Below, piece by piece: positions 1 to 8,537 of a stretch of DNA of 15,059 nucleotides. How positions within the stretch are numbered: the first letter of the stretch is position 1; the number at the start of each line of letters is the position of its first letter. The notes beneath the pieces are model-generated. The model was not told where the DNA came from, did no database searches, and was given only the letters and a program-made list of their open reading frames with translations. This DNA is from Methylophaga sp. (GTDB taxonomy: Bacteria > Pseudomonadota > Gammaproteobacteria > Nitrosococcales > Methylophagaceae): NCBI GenBank assembly GCA_014762585.1, contig JABURN010000046.1, forward strand, positions 1 through 15,059. Direction: 5' to 3'. A program made the position numbers and the translations under genes.

Positions 1-160
1 GGTGGCTGAGGGGGTTGAAAATGAAGCCTCAGTGGCCTTGCTGAAGCAGATGCATTGTGATTACATCCAAGGCTACTACATTAGTAGACCACTGGCAGCA
101 GAAGCCGTCGTGCCGTGGCAAAGAGATTATGTCAATGAAAACAATCTTTCTCCTTCTTAG
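1..160 (+). CDS. EAL-domain c-di-GMP phosphodiesterase, C-terminal end (partial)
   Basis: This is the 3' end of a gene that begins before the window. It reads in the frame starting at base 2 and stops with TAG at 158-160, giving 52 residues. The peptide begins VAEGVENEAS and continues CDYIQGYYISRPL, which are the classic last two motifs of EAL domains (the AEGVE strand and the QGYxxxxPL strand). EAL proteins hydrolyse c-di-GMP to pGpG in the cytoplasm. About 20 residues follow the domain, so EAL is the C-terminal module. Whether the catalytic EAL signature is intact, and which sensory domains lie upstream, cannot be seen. The end of the gene overlaps the start of the next gene by 26-32 bases, so the two are probably cotranscribed. 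Confidence 0.9.
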   Translation, partial: VAEGVENEASVALLKQMHCDYIQGYYISRPLAAEAVVPWQRDYVNENNLSPS

Positions 161-956
161 CCTGTTACCGGGCATCGCTCTCGCGGCGGATGGCAAACTG
201 ATCGCCACACCGGGTGTTTCCCAGATAGAGGGCGCTGCTGGCGGCGGATTGGTGCCTTGGGCGCAACTAGCCGGCTATGCCAGTCGTGATGAAATCGCGG
301 TCAATGCGTTTGCCAGCCGAGGTACGCTGGATGATTACAGCCTTGATGTGTTTGGCGCTCAGCTTAACCTCTACGACCGGCTTGAGTTGTCCCTGGCTGA
401 GCAGGAATTTCACGTTGAATCATTGAATCTGAATATCCGTCAACGGGTGCTTGGAGCCAAAATGCGCCTGTATGGTGATATTGTTTACAGCCGGTTTCCG
501 CAACTGAGTATGGGCATTCAGTACAAGAAATTGCATGATCCCCTGGTCGCCAATCTGTTGGGGGCCAAAGATGATTCCGGTACTGATTATTACCTGGCCG
601 CCTCGAAGCTGCACCTGGGCGCGGTGGCCGGTCTGAACTGGCTATGGAATGTGACCGGCCGTTATACCGAGGCAAATCAGATCGGACTGCTGGGTTTCGG
701 TGCCGAGGGCGCTGGGTATGAATGGCAGTTTGAAGCATCCACCGCCCTGTTGCTGGGCAGACATGTCGCTGTTGGTGTTGAGTACCGCCATAAACCGGAT
801 AACCTTGGCCTGCAGGAAGATGACTGGAAGAGCGCGTTTATTGCTTGGGTACCTAATAAAACAATCAGTCTCACCGCTGGTTATATCGATCTCGGTGAAA
901 TTGCCGGTATCGACGATCAGGACGGCCTCTATCTATCCATTATGGGTAACTTCTGA
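135..956 (+). CDS. DUF3034 family outer-membrane-type protein
   Basis: The protein is about 273 residues from the ATG at 135. It begins with a Sec signal peptide (MKTIFLLLSLLPG, predicted cleavage after ALA), then GKLIATPGVSQIEGAAGGG and alternating hydrophobic/polar strands rich in aromatic residues and Gly. It ends in a Phe (LYLSIMGNF), as beta-barrel outer membrane proteins commonly do. The pattern fits DUF3034, whose function is unknown to me. The in-frame ATG at 129 and GTG at 57 are alternatives. I prefer 135 because the AAGAG at 121-125 then sits 9 bases upstream. The start lies inside the upstream EAL gene and the stop overlaps the haemoglobin gene (TGATG), suggesting translational coupling. 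The family call is from memory of its pattern; the barrel topology is inference. Confidence 0.78.
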   Translation: MKTIFLLLSLLPGIALAADGKLIATPGVSQIEGAAGGGLVPWAQLAGYASRDEIAVNAFASRGTLDDYSLDVFGAQLNLYDRLELSLAEQEFHVESLNLNIRQRVLGAKMRLYGDIVYSRFPQLSMGIQYKKLHDPLVANLLGAKDDSGTDYYLAASKLHLGAVAGLNWLWNVTGRYTEANQIGLLGFGAEGAGYEWQFEASTALLLGRHVAVGVEYRHKPDNLGLQEDDWKSAFIAWVPNKTISLTAGYIDLGEIAGIDDQDGLYLSIMGNF

Positions 957-1378
957 TGACCAAACTCAAAACACTGATGGCCATTATGATGCTGTGCCTC
1001 ACTGCCTGTGCAGGAACTGAGCAAACCAGGCTCTATGACAAGCTGGGCGGCGAGGCCGGAGTCGATAAAATTGTTAATAATCTTGTGCAGAACATTGGTA
1101 GGGATGAGCAAATCTTCCACTATTTTGCCGAAGCCAACGTCAAGCGTTTCAGAGAACATCTAGCCTGGCATTTATGTGATATCAGTGATGGGCCCTGTAC
1201 ATACAGCGGTGACAGCATGCAGCAGATTCACGATGGTATGGCGATAACAGAACGCGATTTTAATCACCTTGTCGATCTGCTGATCGATGCAATGTATCAG
1301 GCCGATGTCCCACACCCGGTTCAGAATCAGTTACTGGCGAGACTGGCACCACTGAGGAAAGACATCATTTATCGCTAG
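956..1378 (+). CDS. Group 1 truncated haemoglobin with lipoprotein signal
   Basis: The product is 140 residues. The N-terminus (MTKLKTLMAIMMLCLTACAG) is a lipoprotein signal with lipobox L-T-A-C and the lipidated Cys at 18. The remainder is a truncated globin: YDKLGG near residue 27, HLCDISDGPCTYSG around 72-85, then MQQIHDGM with the proximal haem-ligand His at about 92, followed by the usual ITERDF. Length after processing (about 122 residues) matches group 1 truncated haemoglobins. Such globins bind O2, NO or CO; lipidation would place this one on a membrane facing the periplasm, unlike the usual cytosolic members. The start overlaps the DUF3034 stop by one base. The gene ends in a CTAG palindrome that also holds the stop of the convergent cyclase gene. 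No ligand or signalling role is proven. Confidence 0.87.
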   Translation: MTKLKTLMAIMMLCLTACAGTEQTRLYDKLGGEAGVDKIVNNLVQNIGRDEQIFHYFAEANVKRFREHLAWHLCDISDGPCTYSGDSMQQIHDGMAITERDFNHLVDLLIDAMYQADVPHPVQNQLLARLAPLRKDIIYR

Positions 1379-2805
1379 TCCAGCGTCGTGATCCGAGTGG
1401 TCTTCTGTAGACAGTGTTTAATGACGATTTTGTTGCGACCTTTACCCTTAGCCTGATAGAGGCTTTGATCGGCCCATTCCAGCAGCTTGCCTGGTGAGAG
1501 CGGGTCTTTGTAACTGGCAAAATCCACAAAACAGGCCCCTATGCTGATAGTGAGCGAGAGGGCGTTGCCTTTGTAGATAAACTCGCTATCTGCAATGGTG
1601 TTTTTCAGTCGCTGTAACTGACCTTCACTGTCACCCTGAGGCAGGCTGATGACCACAATGAATTCCTCACCGCCAAACCTTCCCAGCACATCATATTGCC
1701 TTAAACAACGCTTTAGACGTTGCGCCACTTCCGTCAGTACCTGGTCACCCGCTGCATGACCCAGCGAGTCATTAATCTGTTTAAAGTGATCAATATCCAG
1801 CAGGGCGACCATCAGCGGTTTTCCGGTGCGCTGAGCCTGATTTAACTGGCGATGGAAATTTTCATTTGCCGTAATCCGGTTGGACAGACCGGTCATTGGA
1901 TCATGACTGGCGCGATAAAGCAGTTTTTTATGCAGGCTTTCCAGCGGCATAAACATGCGGCGAGATACCGTCAGGCTGATGAGGGTAATGATGAAAACCA
2001 GGATCGCAGTGATGATCAGCAAGGTACGACTAAAGCGATCAAACTGTTGATGGAAGGCAGAGAGGTCGGCGCTAATGACCACTGAAATATCATCAGCAGG
2101 CAGGGAAGCAATATCCAGCTGACGATGTATAAACGGCTGTCTTTGCCAGAGCGATGGCAGATCATTGTGCACCAGACGCGGATCGACAATTTGCTGTAGC
2201 TGACTGTCGGAGCCAAGACTATACCCCCGCAACCGGGAATGAATCAGCAAATCCAGACCGGTGATCGTTTTTATATGGCGCAGTTTTGTTCTGTCCAGTG
2301 CTGTACCTGCAATCGCGTATCCAACCGTATGTGGCGCTTTAATCGCTGACAGGTAGAGCCAGTAAAAACCATGCTCAAGAGCGATAAGTCTGGGGCTCTC
2401 CGGTGTTGCTTTCATCAGCTCATAGAGCCTGCTGATGTGTTGTCTGTCTATCGAAGTTCCATAGGCTGCGAGCCCTTTACCATCACGATCAGCAATCATC
2501 AACAAATCCAGGTTGACCCGTTGGGCATGATTGTCGAGCATGCTGGTGATTGTGGCCGGGTCGCCATCTGCGACCGTTCTACGGAAACCGAAATCGGTAA
2601 TCACCCCCATTACCGCTGTGGTGTGCAGCGTTTCCTCAGATTGCAGGTAGGCATTGAGAAAATAATCGGCGCGTTGGATCTGCTCACTGGCGACCTGGTG
2701 ACTGTAGCGTTGACCAAGCCACCAGGCCGTGAGCAGAATACTCAAGGCCGTGATGACGATAATGCCGATACACAGCCAGTAAATAAGCCGGGTAATCGAA
2801 GCCAT
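1375..2805 (-). CDS. Membrane diguanylate cyclase with periplasmic sensor domain
   Basis: The 476-residue protein has a transmembrane helix at about 8-30, a periplasmic region at about 31-259, a second helix at about 261-281, and a GGDEF domain at about 300-462. The active-site motif is GGEEF (378-382), with metal-binding LDIDHFK upstream, so it should convert two GTP to c-di-GMP. An inhibitory I-site RxxD (RQYD, 369-372) lies exactly five residues before GGEEF, implying product feedback. The periplasmic part (ITSMLDNHAQRVNLDLL, then LLMIADRDGKGLAAYG) resembles a double-Cache-type small-ligand sensor. The ligand is unknown. No clear Shine-Dalgarno precedes the ATG. The gene lies 81 bases downstream of prpD on the same strand, so read-through from the prp operon is possible. 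Confidence 0.9.
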   Translation of the reverse strand: MASITRLIYWLCIGIIVITALSILLTAWWLGQRYSHQVASEQIQRADYFLNAYLQSEETLHTTAVMGVITDFGFRRTVADGDPATITSMLDNHAQRVNLDLLMIADRDGKGLAAYGTSIDRQHISRLYELMKATPESPRLIALEHGFYWLYLSAIKAPHTVGYAIAGTALDRTKLRHIKTITGLDLLIHSRLRGYSLGSDSQLQQIVDPRLVHNDLPSLWQRQPFIHRQLDIASLPADDISVVISADLSAFHQQFDRFSRTLLIITAILVFIITLISLTVSRRMFMPLESLHKKLLYRASHDPMTGLSNRITANENFHRQLNQAQRTGKPLMVALLDIDHFKQINDSLGHAAGDQVLTEVAQRLKRCLRQYDVLGRFGGEEFIVVISLPQGDSEGQLQRLKNTIADSEFIYKGNALSLTISIGACFVDFASYKDPLSPGKLLEWADQSLYQAKGKGRNKIVIKHCLQKTTRITTLD

Positions 2806-2826
2806 GTTAGTGGAAACAGGTAAGGG

Positions 2827-2846
2827 TTAGCACAAGCTGATGCTAA
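2827..2846. repeat. Small inverted repeat between prpD and the cyclase gene
   Basis: TTAGCA (2827-2832) and TGCTAA (2841-2846) form a perfect 6-bp inverted repeat around an 8-base loop, 22 bases upstream of the cyclase start. No U-tract follows on either strand, so it is a poor intrinsic terminator. It could be a small operator or chance. Just beyond it, CATGGCAAC is directly repeated at 2861-2869 and 2876-2884, immediately after the prpD stop. Confidence 0.3.
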
Positions 2847-2886
2847 TACGGCCCACCGTTCATGGCAACTAAAACCATGGCAACAC

Positions 2887-4344
2887 TCAAATCATAAACA
2901 GATCGACAAATTCATTCACTGGCATGGCCGAGAGCTTGGCTTCATCCATGCACACATCGAGAATCGCTTTTTGTTGACGTTCGGGGAAGCGACGTGCCAG
3001 ATTGGTTTTATATTTCCGGACCAGTTCCGGAATACCTTCAGCACGGCGACGGCGATGGCCAATAGGATATTCCACTGCGATTTGTTCGGAGTGTGAACCA
3101 TCCTTGAAAAACACCTGTACTGCATTGGCAATCGAGCGTTTCTCAGGGTCCAGATAATCTTTGGTGTATTCTGGGTTTTCAATACAGACCATCTTGTCGC
3201 GCAGTGCATCAATACGCGGATCAGCGGCAACCGCATCTTCGTAATCCGCCGCTTTGAGGCTGCCTTTCAGTAGTCCTACTGCCGTCATATACTGCAGGCA
3301 GTGATCCCGATCGGCCGGGTTGTTCAGAGGACCCTGCTTATCGATGATTCGAATCGCTGATTCATGAGTGGTCAGTACAATCTTGTCGATTTGCTCGATT
3401 TTTTTCAGTGTGTCGATTTTATCGGCGACCTCGGGGTGCAACTGGAAGGCACACTCGACTGCGGTCTGGGCATGGAATTCGGCGGGGAAAGAGATTTTGA
3501 ATAAGACATTCTCCATCACATAACTGCCGTAGGGGCGCTGGAATTTAAATGGCTGACCTTTGAAAAAGACATCATAAAAGCCCCAGGTCTTGGCGGTCAG
3601 TGCGGTGGGATAACCCATCTCTCCTTTCATCGACATCAGGGCCAGGCGAACGGCACGACTGGTTGCATCACCCGCCGCCCAGGATTTACGCGAGCCGGTA
3701 TTGGGGCTATGACGATAGGTACGCAGACTCTGACCATCGACCCAGGCATTGGAAACGGCATTGATAATATCGTCCTTGCTGCCACCCAACAGACCGGTGA
3801 CGACGGCGGTGGAGGCGATTTTCACCAGCACCACATGATCAAGGCCAACCCGGTTAAAGCTGTTTTCCAGCGCCAGCACACCCTGAATTTCATGGGCCTT
3901 AATCATCGCAATCAACACATCACGCATGGTGATTTGGGGCTCCTCATCGCTGCGATTACGTGACAGAAAGTCAGCGATAGCCAGAATGCCGCCCAGATTG
4001 TCAGACGGGTGACCCCACTCGGCCGCCAGCCAGGTGTCGTTAAAATCCAGCCAGCGCACCATGGCACCGATATTGAAGGCAGCCTGAACCGGATCCAGTT
4101 GAAACTGGGTGCCAGGCACTTTACTGCCGTTAGGGACAATCGTGCCCGGCACGATCGGACCCAGTAATTTGGTACAGGCAGGGTAGGAAAGGGCTTCAAA
4201 GCCACAGCCCAAAGTATCCATCAGGCAATAACGGGCGGTATCCAGGGCTTCCTTACTGGTGACCAGATAGTCACTGACGTAGTCGGCGATGTCGACCAGG
4301 ACCTTGTCAGGTGCCGGGCGAACATTGGAAAAAGCAGCGGTCAT
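2887..4344 (-). CDS. prpD: 2-Methylcitrate dehydratase PrpD
   Basis: The protein is 485 residues, close to the 483 of E. coli PrpD, and belongs to the MmgE/PrpD family. It dehydrates 2-methylcitrate to cis-2-methylaconitate in the cytosolic methylcitrate cycle for propionyl-CoA. Recognisable family blocks are [10 protein letters not shown] (about 97-106), [11 protein letters not shown] (109-119) and [17 protein letters not shown] (211-227). The start ATG is preceded by GAGGAA with about 7 bases spacing. It is the last gene of the six-gene minus-strand operon, 26 bases after prpC. The window has no acnD, prpF or dedicated aconitase, so the later hydration to 2-methylisocitrate must use an aconitase encoded elsewhere. 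No truncation or frameshift is visible. Confidence 0.96.
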   Translation of the reverse strand: MTAAFSNVRPAPDKVLVDIADYVSDYLVTSKEALDTARYCLMDTLGCGFEALSYPACTKLLGPIVPGTIVPNGSKVPGTQFQLDPVQAAFNIGAMVRWLDFNDTWLAAEWGHPSDNLGGILAIADFLSRNRSDEEPQITMRDVLIAMIKAHEIQGVLALENSFNRVGLDHVVLVKIASTAVVTGLLGGSKDDIINAVSNAWVDGQSLRTYRHSPNTGSRKSWAAGDATSRAVRLALMSMKGEMGYPTALTAKTWGFYDVFFKGQPFKFQRPYGSYVMENVLFKISFPAEFHAQTAVECAFQLHPEVADKIDTLKKIEQIDKIVLTTHESAIRIIDKQGPLNNPADRDHCLQYMTAVGLLKGSLKAADYEDAVAADPRIDALRDKMVCIENPEYTKDYLDPEKRSIANAVQVFFKDGSHSEQIAVEYPIGHRRRRAEGIPELVRKYKTNLARRFPERQQKAILDVCMDEAKLSAMPVNEFVDLFMI

Positions 4345-4370
4345 AAAAATTTCCTCAGTCTAAAACGGGC

Positions 4371-5513
4371 TCAGCCGCGTTCGCTAATAGGGGTAAACGG
4401 CCGGTCGGCCGGGCCGGTATACTCGGCGTTTGGACGGATGATCTTGTTATCAATCCGCTGTTCGATAATATGAGCGGCCCATCCTGTGACCCGAGAAATC
4501 ACGAAGATCGGCGTGAAAAAGGCGGTGGGAATGCCCATCATGTGGTAGCTGGAGGCACTGTACCAGTCCAGATTAGGGAACATGTTTTTCTCCCGCCACA
4601 TAACCTGTTCGATCCGTTCGGAGATATTGAACAGATTCATATTGTCCCCGTCCTCACAGAGCCTTCTGGAAACTTCTTTGATGGCGACATTGCGCGGATC
4701 GGAAATGGTATAAACCGGGTGGCCAAAGCCAATAATGATTTCCTTATTGGCCATGCGTCGCATGATGTCGGTTTCTGCCTCATCCGGGCTGGCATATCGT
4801 TGAATGATTTCCATCGCGGCCTCATTGGCACCGCCATGCTTTGGCCCGCTCAGGGCACCGATAGCCCCGGTGATAGAGGAGTAAAAATCCGCCAGCGTGC
4901 CGGCAATCACCCTGGCGGTGAAGGTCGATGCATTGAATTCATGTTCCGCATAAAGCACCAGTGATTCATTCATGGCGGCAATATGCAAATCAGACGGTGA
5001 CTGGCCATGCAATAAGTGCAGGAAGTGCGCGGCAATCGAATCATCATCGGTATCGAGTTCAATTCGCTTGCCATGCAAACTGAAATGATGCCAGTAAAGC
5101 AGGGCCGAGCCGAGACAGGCAATCAGACGGTCTGCAATATTGCGTGCGCCTTCGGCACTGTGATCGGCCTGTTCCGGTTCCAGCGTACCCAGCATGGAGG
5201 TGGCTGTGCGCATCACATCCATCGGGTGGGCGGTCGGAGGCAATTGTTCCAGCACGACTTTCAGTGCATCAGGGATATTTCTGAGTTTTTTCAGTTTAGC
5301 GTGATAGGCATCAAGCTCAGCCTGACTGGGTAACTGTCCATGAATCAGCAGAAAGGCGACTTCTTCAAAGCTGGCCTTGGCCGCCAAATCCAGAATGTCA
5401 TAACCACGGTAATGGAGATCATTGCCGCTGTGGCCGACGGTACAGACTGCCGTCGTACCGGCTGATACGCCCGCCAGGGCAACGCCTTTTTTCTTTTTCT
5501 GAACTTGAGTCAT
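4371..5513 (-). CDS. prpC: 2-Methylcitrate synthase PrpC
   Basis: This 380-residue citrate synthase family enzyme condenses propionyl-CoA with oxaloacetate to give 2-methylcitrate. The catalytic triad of the fold is complete: His226 in [12 protein letters not shown], His265 in GFGHPVY and Asp316 in NLDWYSA. The N-terminus ([20 protein letters not shown], then LHYRGYDI) and the size (E. coli PrpC is 389) favour methylcitrate synthase over the longer (about 430-residue) housekeeping citrate synthase of Gram-negatives. Position between prpB and prpD settles the assignment. GGAG lies 6 bases before the ATG. The gap to prpB is 46 bases, the widest within this operon, with no terminator or promoter that I can see. 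Confidence 0.96.
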   Translation of the reverse strand: MTQVQKKKKGVALAGVSAGTTAVCTVGHSGNDLHYRGYDILDLAAKASFEEVAFLLIHGQLPSQAELDAYHAKLKKLRNIPDALKVVLEQLPPTAHPMDVMRTATSMLGTLEPEQADHSAEGARNIADRLIACLGSALLYWHHFSLHGKRIELDTDDDSIAAHFLHLLHGQSPSDLHIAAMNESLVLYAEHEFNASTFTARVIAGTLADFYSSITGAIGALSGPKHGGANEAAMEIIQRYASPDEAETDIMRRMANKEIIIGFGHPVYTISDPRNVAIKEVSRRLCEDGDNMNLFNISERIEQVMWREKNMFPNLDWYSASSYHMMGIPTAFFTPIFVISRVTGWAAHIIEQRIDNKIIRPNAEYTGPADRPFTPISERG

Positions 5514-5559
5514 GGTCTTCTCCCGGCAGCCGAGCTGCCTGTTAAATCATTGCTTGCAT

Positions 5560-6441
5560 TTATTTATCGTTGTTAAAAAGTTCATCCAGCTTCTGTTCGA
5601 AAGCGTGGTAATCGAGGTAGTCGTAAAGTTCACTGCGGGTTTGCATCAAATCGACGACGTGTTGCTGCGTACCGTGCTCACGAACGGATTGATAGACCTT
5701 GAGCGCGGCGGCATTCATCGCCCGGAAAGCGGAAAGGGGATAAAGCACAATACTGACGTCATGGGCGGCCAGTTCATCGACTGTGAATAAAGGTGTACTG
5801 CCGAATTCCGTGATATTGGCAAGTACCGGTACCTTCACTGCCCGGGCGAACTGTTGATACATGCCCAGTTCAGTCATGGCTTCAGGAAAAATCATATCCG
5901 CACCAGCCTCAACACAGGCGCAGGCACGATCGATAGCTGACTGGAGTCCTTCCACGGCCAGAGCATCGGTGCGGGCCATAATCACGAAATCATCATCGGT
6001 TTTGGCATCCACTGCGGCCTTGATGCGGTCGACCATCTCCTGCTGGCTGACAATCGCCTTGTTAGGCCGATGACCACAGCGTTTATTCTGTACCTGATCT
6101 TCAATATGCACAGCGCCTGCGCCGGCACGAATCATGGTTTTCACCGTACGGGCGATATTAAAAGCGCCGCCAAAGCCGGTATCAATATCAACCAGTACCG
6201 GTTTGTCGGTGACATTGGTGATGCGCTCGACGTCTGTGGCCACATCATCCATCGTGGAGATGCCCAGATCCGGCAGGCCCAGCGATCCGGCCGCGACACC
6301 ACCGCCTGAAACATAAAGCGCGCGGTAACCGACTTTGTCAGCCATACGGGCGTGGTAGGCATTAATCGCACCGATGACCTGTAAGGGATGTTCTTCGGCG
6401 ACCGCCTGTCTGAAACGGGCACCAGCTGAAATGTTTGTCAT
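5560..6441 (-). CDS. prpB: 2-Methylisocitrate lyase PrpB
   Basis: The 293-residue enzyme (E. coli PrpB has 296) cleaves 2-methylisocitrate to pyruvate and succinate, closing the methylcitrate cycle. It belongs to the isocitrate lyase/PEP mutase superfamily. The catalytic loop KRCGHR is intact at 120-125 (general acid/base Cys122). The Mg-binding strand VDIDTGFGG lies at 84-92, and [18 protein letters not shown] near 43-60 is typical of PrpB. Its ribosome-binding site (AAGGA, 6 bases before ATG) overlaps the end of the upstream lyase gene, 9 bases away, so translation is probably coupled. In context its job may be to process propionyl-CoA released by the upstream beta-methylmalyl-CoA lyase as well as free propionate. 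Confidence 0.97.
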   Translation of the reverse strand: MTNISAGARFRQAVAEEHPLQVIGAINAYHARMADKVGYRALYVSGGGVAAGSLGLPDLGISTMDDVATDVERITNVTDKPVLVDIDTGFGGAFNIARTVKTMIRAGAGAVHIEDQVQNKRCGHRPNKAIVSQQEMVDRIKAAVDAKTDDDFVIMARTDALAVEGLQSAIDRACACVEAGADMIFPEAMTELGMYQQFARAVKVPVLANITEFGSTPLFTVDELAAHDVSIVLYPLSAFRAMNAAALKVYQSVREHGTQQHVVDLMQTRSELYDYLDYHAFEQKLDELFNNDK

Positions 6442-6450
6442 AATCCGTCC

Positions 6451-7449
6451 TTATCCGAAAAAGGCCTTATCCGCCTCAGCAGGCAGGTCAACACCGGTTT
6501 GTTTGGCTCGCTGCAGTAATTCCCAGAAATAGCGGTAGGTCGCACGGTCGTGCAACTCGCCTTCATACTGAATCGGTCCCCAGTCAGCCTGTTGTGCGCT
6601 GAGCAGGATATAGGCGGCGGCAAGCACTTCGCTGTAATCCGGTTTCATCGCATCCACTATCGCTTTAATCTGTGTCGGGTAAATACTCCACATCCGTAGA
6701 AAGCCGAATTCATGACGGGCACGGGAGGCATCTGAGCGAGTCACCTCTTCGTTTTTCAGGTCCAGTGTCACGTTATGGGCGGGCACGACCCCATTAGCGA
6801 GGGCAGCGGCAACCACTTCCGCCTTGGCTCTGGCAAGCAGACGGTGATCAAACTGGCCGGGGCTGCGCATAGCGGTAGCAGAAATAGCGCCGTGGTGAGC
6901 GCTGACAAAATCCATCAGACCGAAATCCAGTACCTGAATCCAGTCCAGGGCGGCGATCTGATGCACATCTCTCAAAGCGCCGTGGGTTTCGATCAACACA
7001 TGAACCGGAATTTCGCGTTCGATACCGTGCTGACGGGCAACTTTCTGGATGAAGCCAATCATCTCTGCAACCTGGTTGACCGAGGTTGCTTTAGGAATCG
7101 TGATATAGCTGAGGACATTTCCGGCACCCGGCACCAGAATCTCGATATCCTGCTGCCAGCAGGGGTGGGTATAGTCGTGGATGCGGGCACCGGCCATTTT
7201 ATGTTTATTGAGGTCCGAGTTAAGCACGCGCACGATCATCTCGGCATGCGCTTTTTCAGTACCCGCGGCGGCGCCATCTTCACAGTCACAAGTGATATCA
7301 AATACCGGGCCGATACTGTCCTGCAGGCCTAAAGCCTTGGTGATCAGCTTTTCACTGCCGGCAAAATGCTCACAACTGGGAATAATCGGGAACGCGCGTT
7401 CGCCTTCAAACAGCGCTTCGCTGGGATGAGTCAGTTTAGTCATATTCAT
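6451..7449 (-). CDS. HpcH/HpaI aldolase, malyl-CoA / beta-methylmalyl-CoA lyase type
   Basis: The 332-residue protein is a CitE-superfamily TIM barrel. Key positions are intact: CDCEDGA (54-60), an Arg at about 89, IPK (118-120), metal ligands Glu154 (VLIETHG) and Asp180 (DFGLMD), and a C-terminal GELHD Asp301 corresponding to the catalytic Asp of malyl-CoA lyases. The C-terminal part (MWSIYPTQI, then GELHDRATY) resembles the longer Chloroflexus-type L-malyl-CoA/beta-methylmalyl-CoA lyases. These reversibly split malyl-CoA to acetyl-CoA plus glyoxylate and beta-methylmalyl-CoA to propionyl-CoA plus glyoxylate. Its location between the mesaconyl-CoA hydratase and prpB fits release of propionyl-CoA. 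There are two in-frame starts (7449, 7443); an AGG favours the second by spacing. Substrate choice is inference; citramalyl-CoA is an alternative. Confidence 0.82.
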   Translation of the reverse strand: MNMTKLTHPSEALFEGERAFPIIPSCEHFAGSEKLITKALGLQDSIGPVFDITCDCEDGAAAGTEKAHAEMIVRVLNSDLNKHKMAGARIHDYTHPCWQQDIEILVPGAGNVLSYITIPKATSVNQVAEMIGFIQKVARQHGIEREIPVHVLIETHGALRDVHQIAALDWIQVLDFGLMDFVSAHHGAISATAMRSPGQFDHRLLARAKAEVVAAALANGVVPAHNVTLDLKNEEVTRSDASRARHEFGFLRMWSIYPTQIKAIVDAMKPDYSEVLAAAYILLSAQQADWGPIQYEGELHDRATYRYFWELLQRAKQTGVDLPAEADKAFFG

Positions 7450-7463
7450 AGCCTGCTTCTTCC

Positions 7464-8537
7464 TTATGCCTTACGCGGCATTAACACGGTGTAGTCGAGA
7501 TCAAGCACGACATTAGGGTGATATTGACGTTTACCATCAATATCGATGTGGGTGGAGTCGAGACTGTCAGCCGTCTGGTTCTTCAGGCCGACCATTCTCA
7601 GCCGAAGTGCGCCCAGATCTGAGCGACCGGGCAGGGACCATTTTTCCAGCACTTCGGTCCAGGTATAAAAAGTATCGCCGCCGAAACTGGGGTTGGCATG
7701 GGTCCCAGCATTAATTGCGGCGATAAACAGGGCATTCTCCAGGCCGTCATAGCTGAGCGCCCGGCAGACCGATATGACATGGCCGCCATACATCAGCCGT
7801 TTGCCGAAAGCACTTTGCTGCATCATCAAATCATCAAAGTGCAGCCGGGCGTTGTTCTGATACAGCTTGGTAGCGAGGGTATGATCGCTGTCATCAACGG
7901 TCATTCCGGCCGGGTGGTTGAGTCTTTCGCCGGCTTCAAAGTCTTCCCAGAAACGGCTCGAACCGGTGACAGTGGCTTCAAAGTCTTTGGCATCAAGCTC
8001 AGCTGGAATGAATAAGTTCTCTGCTGCGACGACCTGAGCCAGTTCGGGCACCACGGTCTCCGGTGCCGGGGCATTGACATCCTTTTTATGCACCATCACC
8101 CAGCGGACCCAGGACAGCACAGCTTTGTGATTCTGATTAAAGCTGGTGGAACGAACAAAGACGATACCGTTCTTGCCACTCGAGTTCTGCTTGAGACCGA
8201 TAACTTCGGTTTCAGTCGTCAGCGTGTCACCGGCATAGACGGGATGCTGAAACTGGACTTCGGCATAGCCAAGATTGGCAACGGCATTGACCGAGATATC
8301 CGGCACGCTTTTGCCAAAGGCGATGTGGAAAGTCAGCAGATCATCGATGGTTTTATCAGCAAAGCCCAGTGAATGGGCGACCGGTTGCGCACAGTGGGCG
8401 ATATGGCGGGACCCGGTCAAAGCGATATAAAATGCCGCATCGCCCTCGGTAATGGTACGGGGCGTAGCATGCACAATCGTTTCTCCCAAGCTGAAATCTT
8501 CGAAAAAACGGCCCTGATTGAATTGCGGCTTAGTCAT
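7464..8537 (-). CDS. mch: MaoC-family mesaconyl-CoA hydratase (beta-methylmalyl-CoA dehydratase)
   Basis: The 357-residue protein has two hot-dog halves (about 8-150 and 190-350). The N-terminus, GRFFEDFSLGETIVHATPRT followed by ITEGDAAFY, and the segments SVPDISVNAVANLGYAEV and PVYAGDTL, closely resemble mesaconyl-CoA hydratases of the ethylmalonyl-CoA and 3-hydroxypropionate pathways (343-357 residues). They interconvert mesaconyl-C1-CoA and (2R,3S)-beta-methylmalyl-CoA. No other ethylmalonyl-CoA pathway gene (ccr, ecm, mcd) is nearby, so this copy probably serves degradation. GGAG sits 7 bases before the ATG inside the end of the upstream CitE-like gene, and the two reading frames overlap by 8 bases. 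The downstream lyase is 14 bases away. The hydratase family is secure; exact substrate isomer is inferred. Confidence 0.88.
   Translation of the reverse strand: MTKPQFNQGRFFEDFSLGETIVHATPRTITEGDAAFYIALTGSRHIAHCAQPVAHSLGFADKTIDDLLTFHIAFGKSVPDISVNAVANLGYAEVQFQHPVYAGDTLTTETEVIGLKQNSSGKNGIVFVRSTSFNQNHKAVLSWVRWVMVHKKDVNAPAPETVVPELAQVVAAENLFIPAELDAKDFEATVTGSSRFWEDFEAGERLNHPAGMTVDDSDHTLATKLYQNNARLHFDDLMMQQSAFGKRLMYGGHVISVCRALSYDGLENALFIAAINAGTHANPSFGGDTFYTWTEVLEKWSLPGRSDLGALRLRMVGLKNQTADSLDSTHIDIDGKRQYHPNVVLDLDYTVLMPRKA

Noticed and set aside
2827..2846. Terminator between prpD and the cyclase gene
   Set aside because: The stem is only six AT-rich pairs and no U-run follows on the minus strand.
4470..4964. 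164-codon open frame on the plus strand inside prpC
   Set aside because: It is fully antisense to a clear PrpC and shows no recognisable domain; it mirrors the codon bias of the real gene.
6775..7332. 185-codon open frame on the plus strand inside the 332-residue lyase gene
   Set aside because: It is antisense to a well-supported HpcH/HpaI protein, with no recognisable motif and no good ribosome-binding site.
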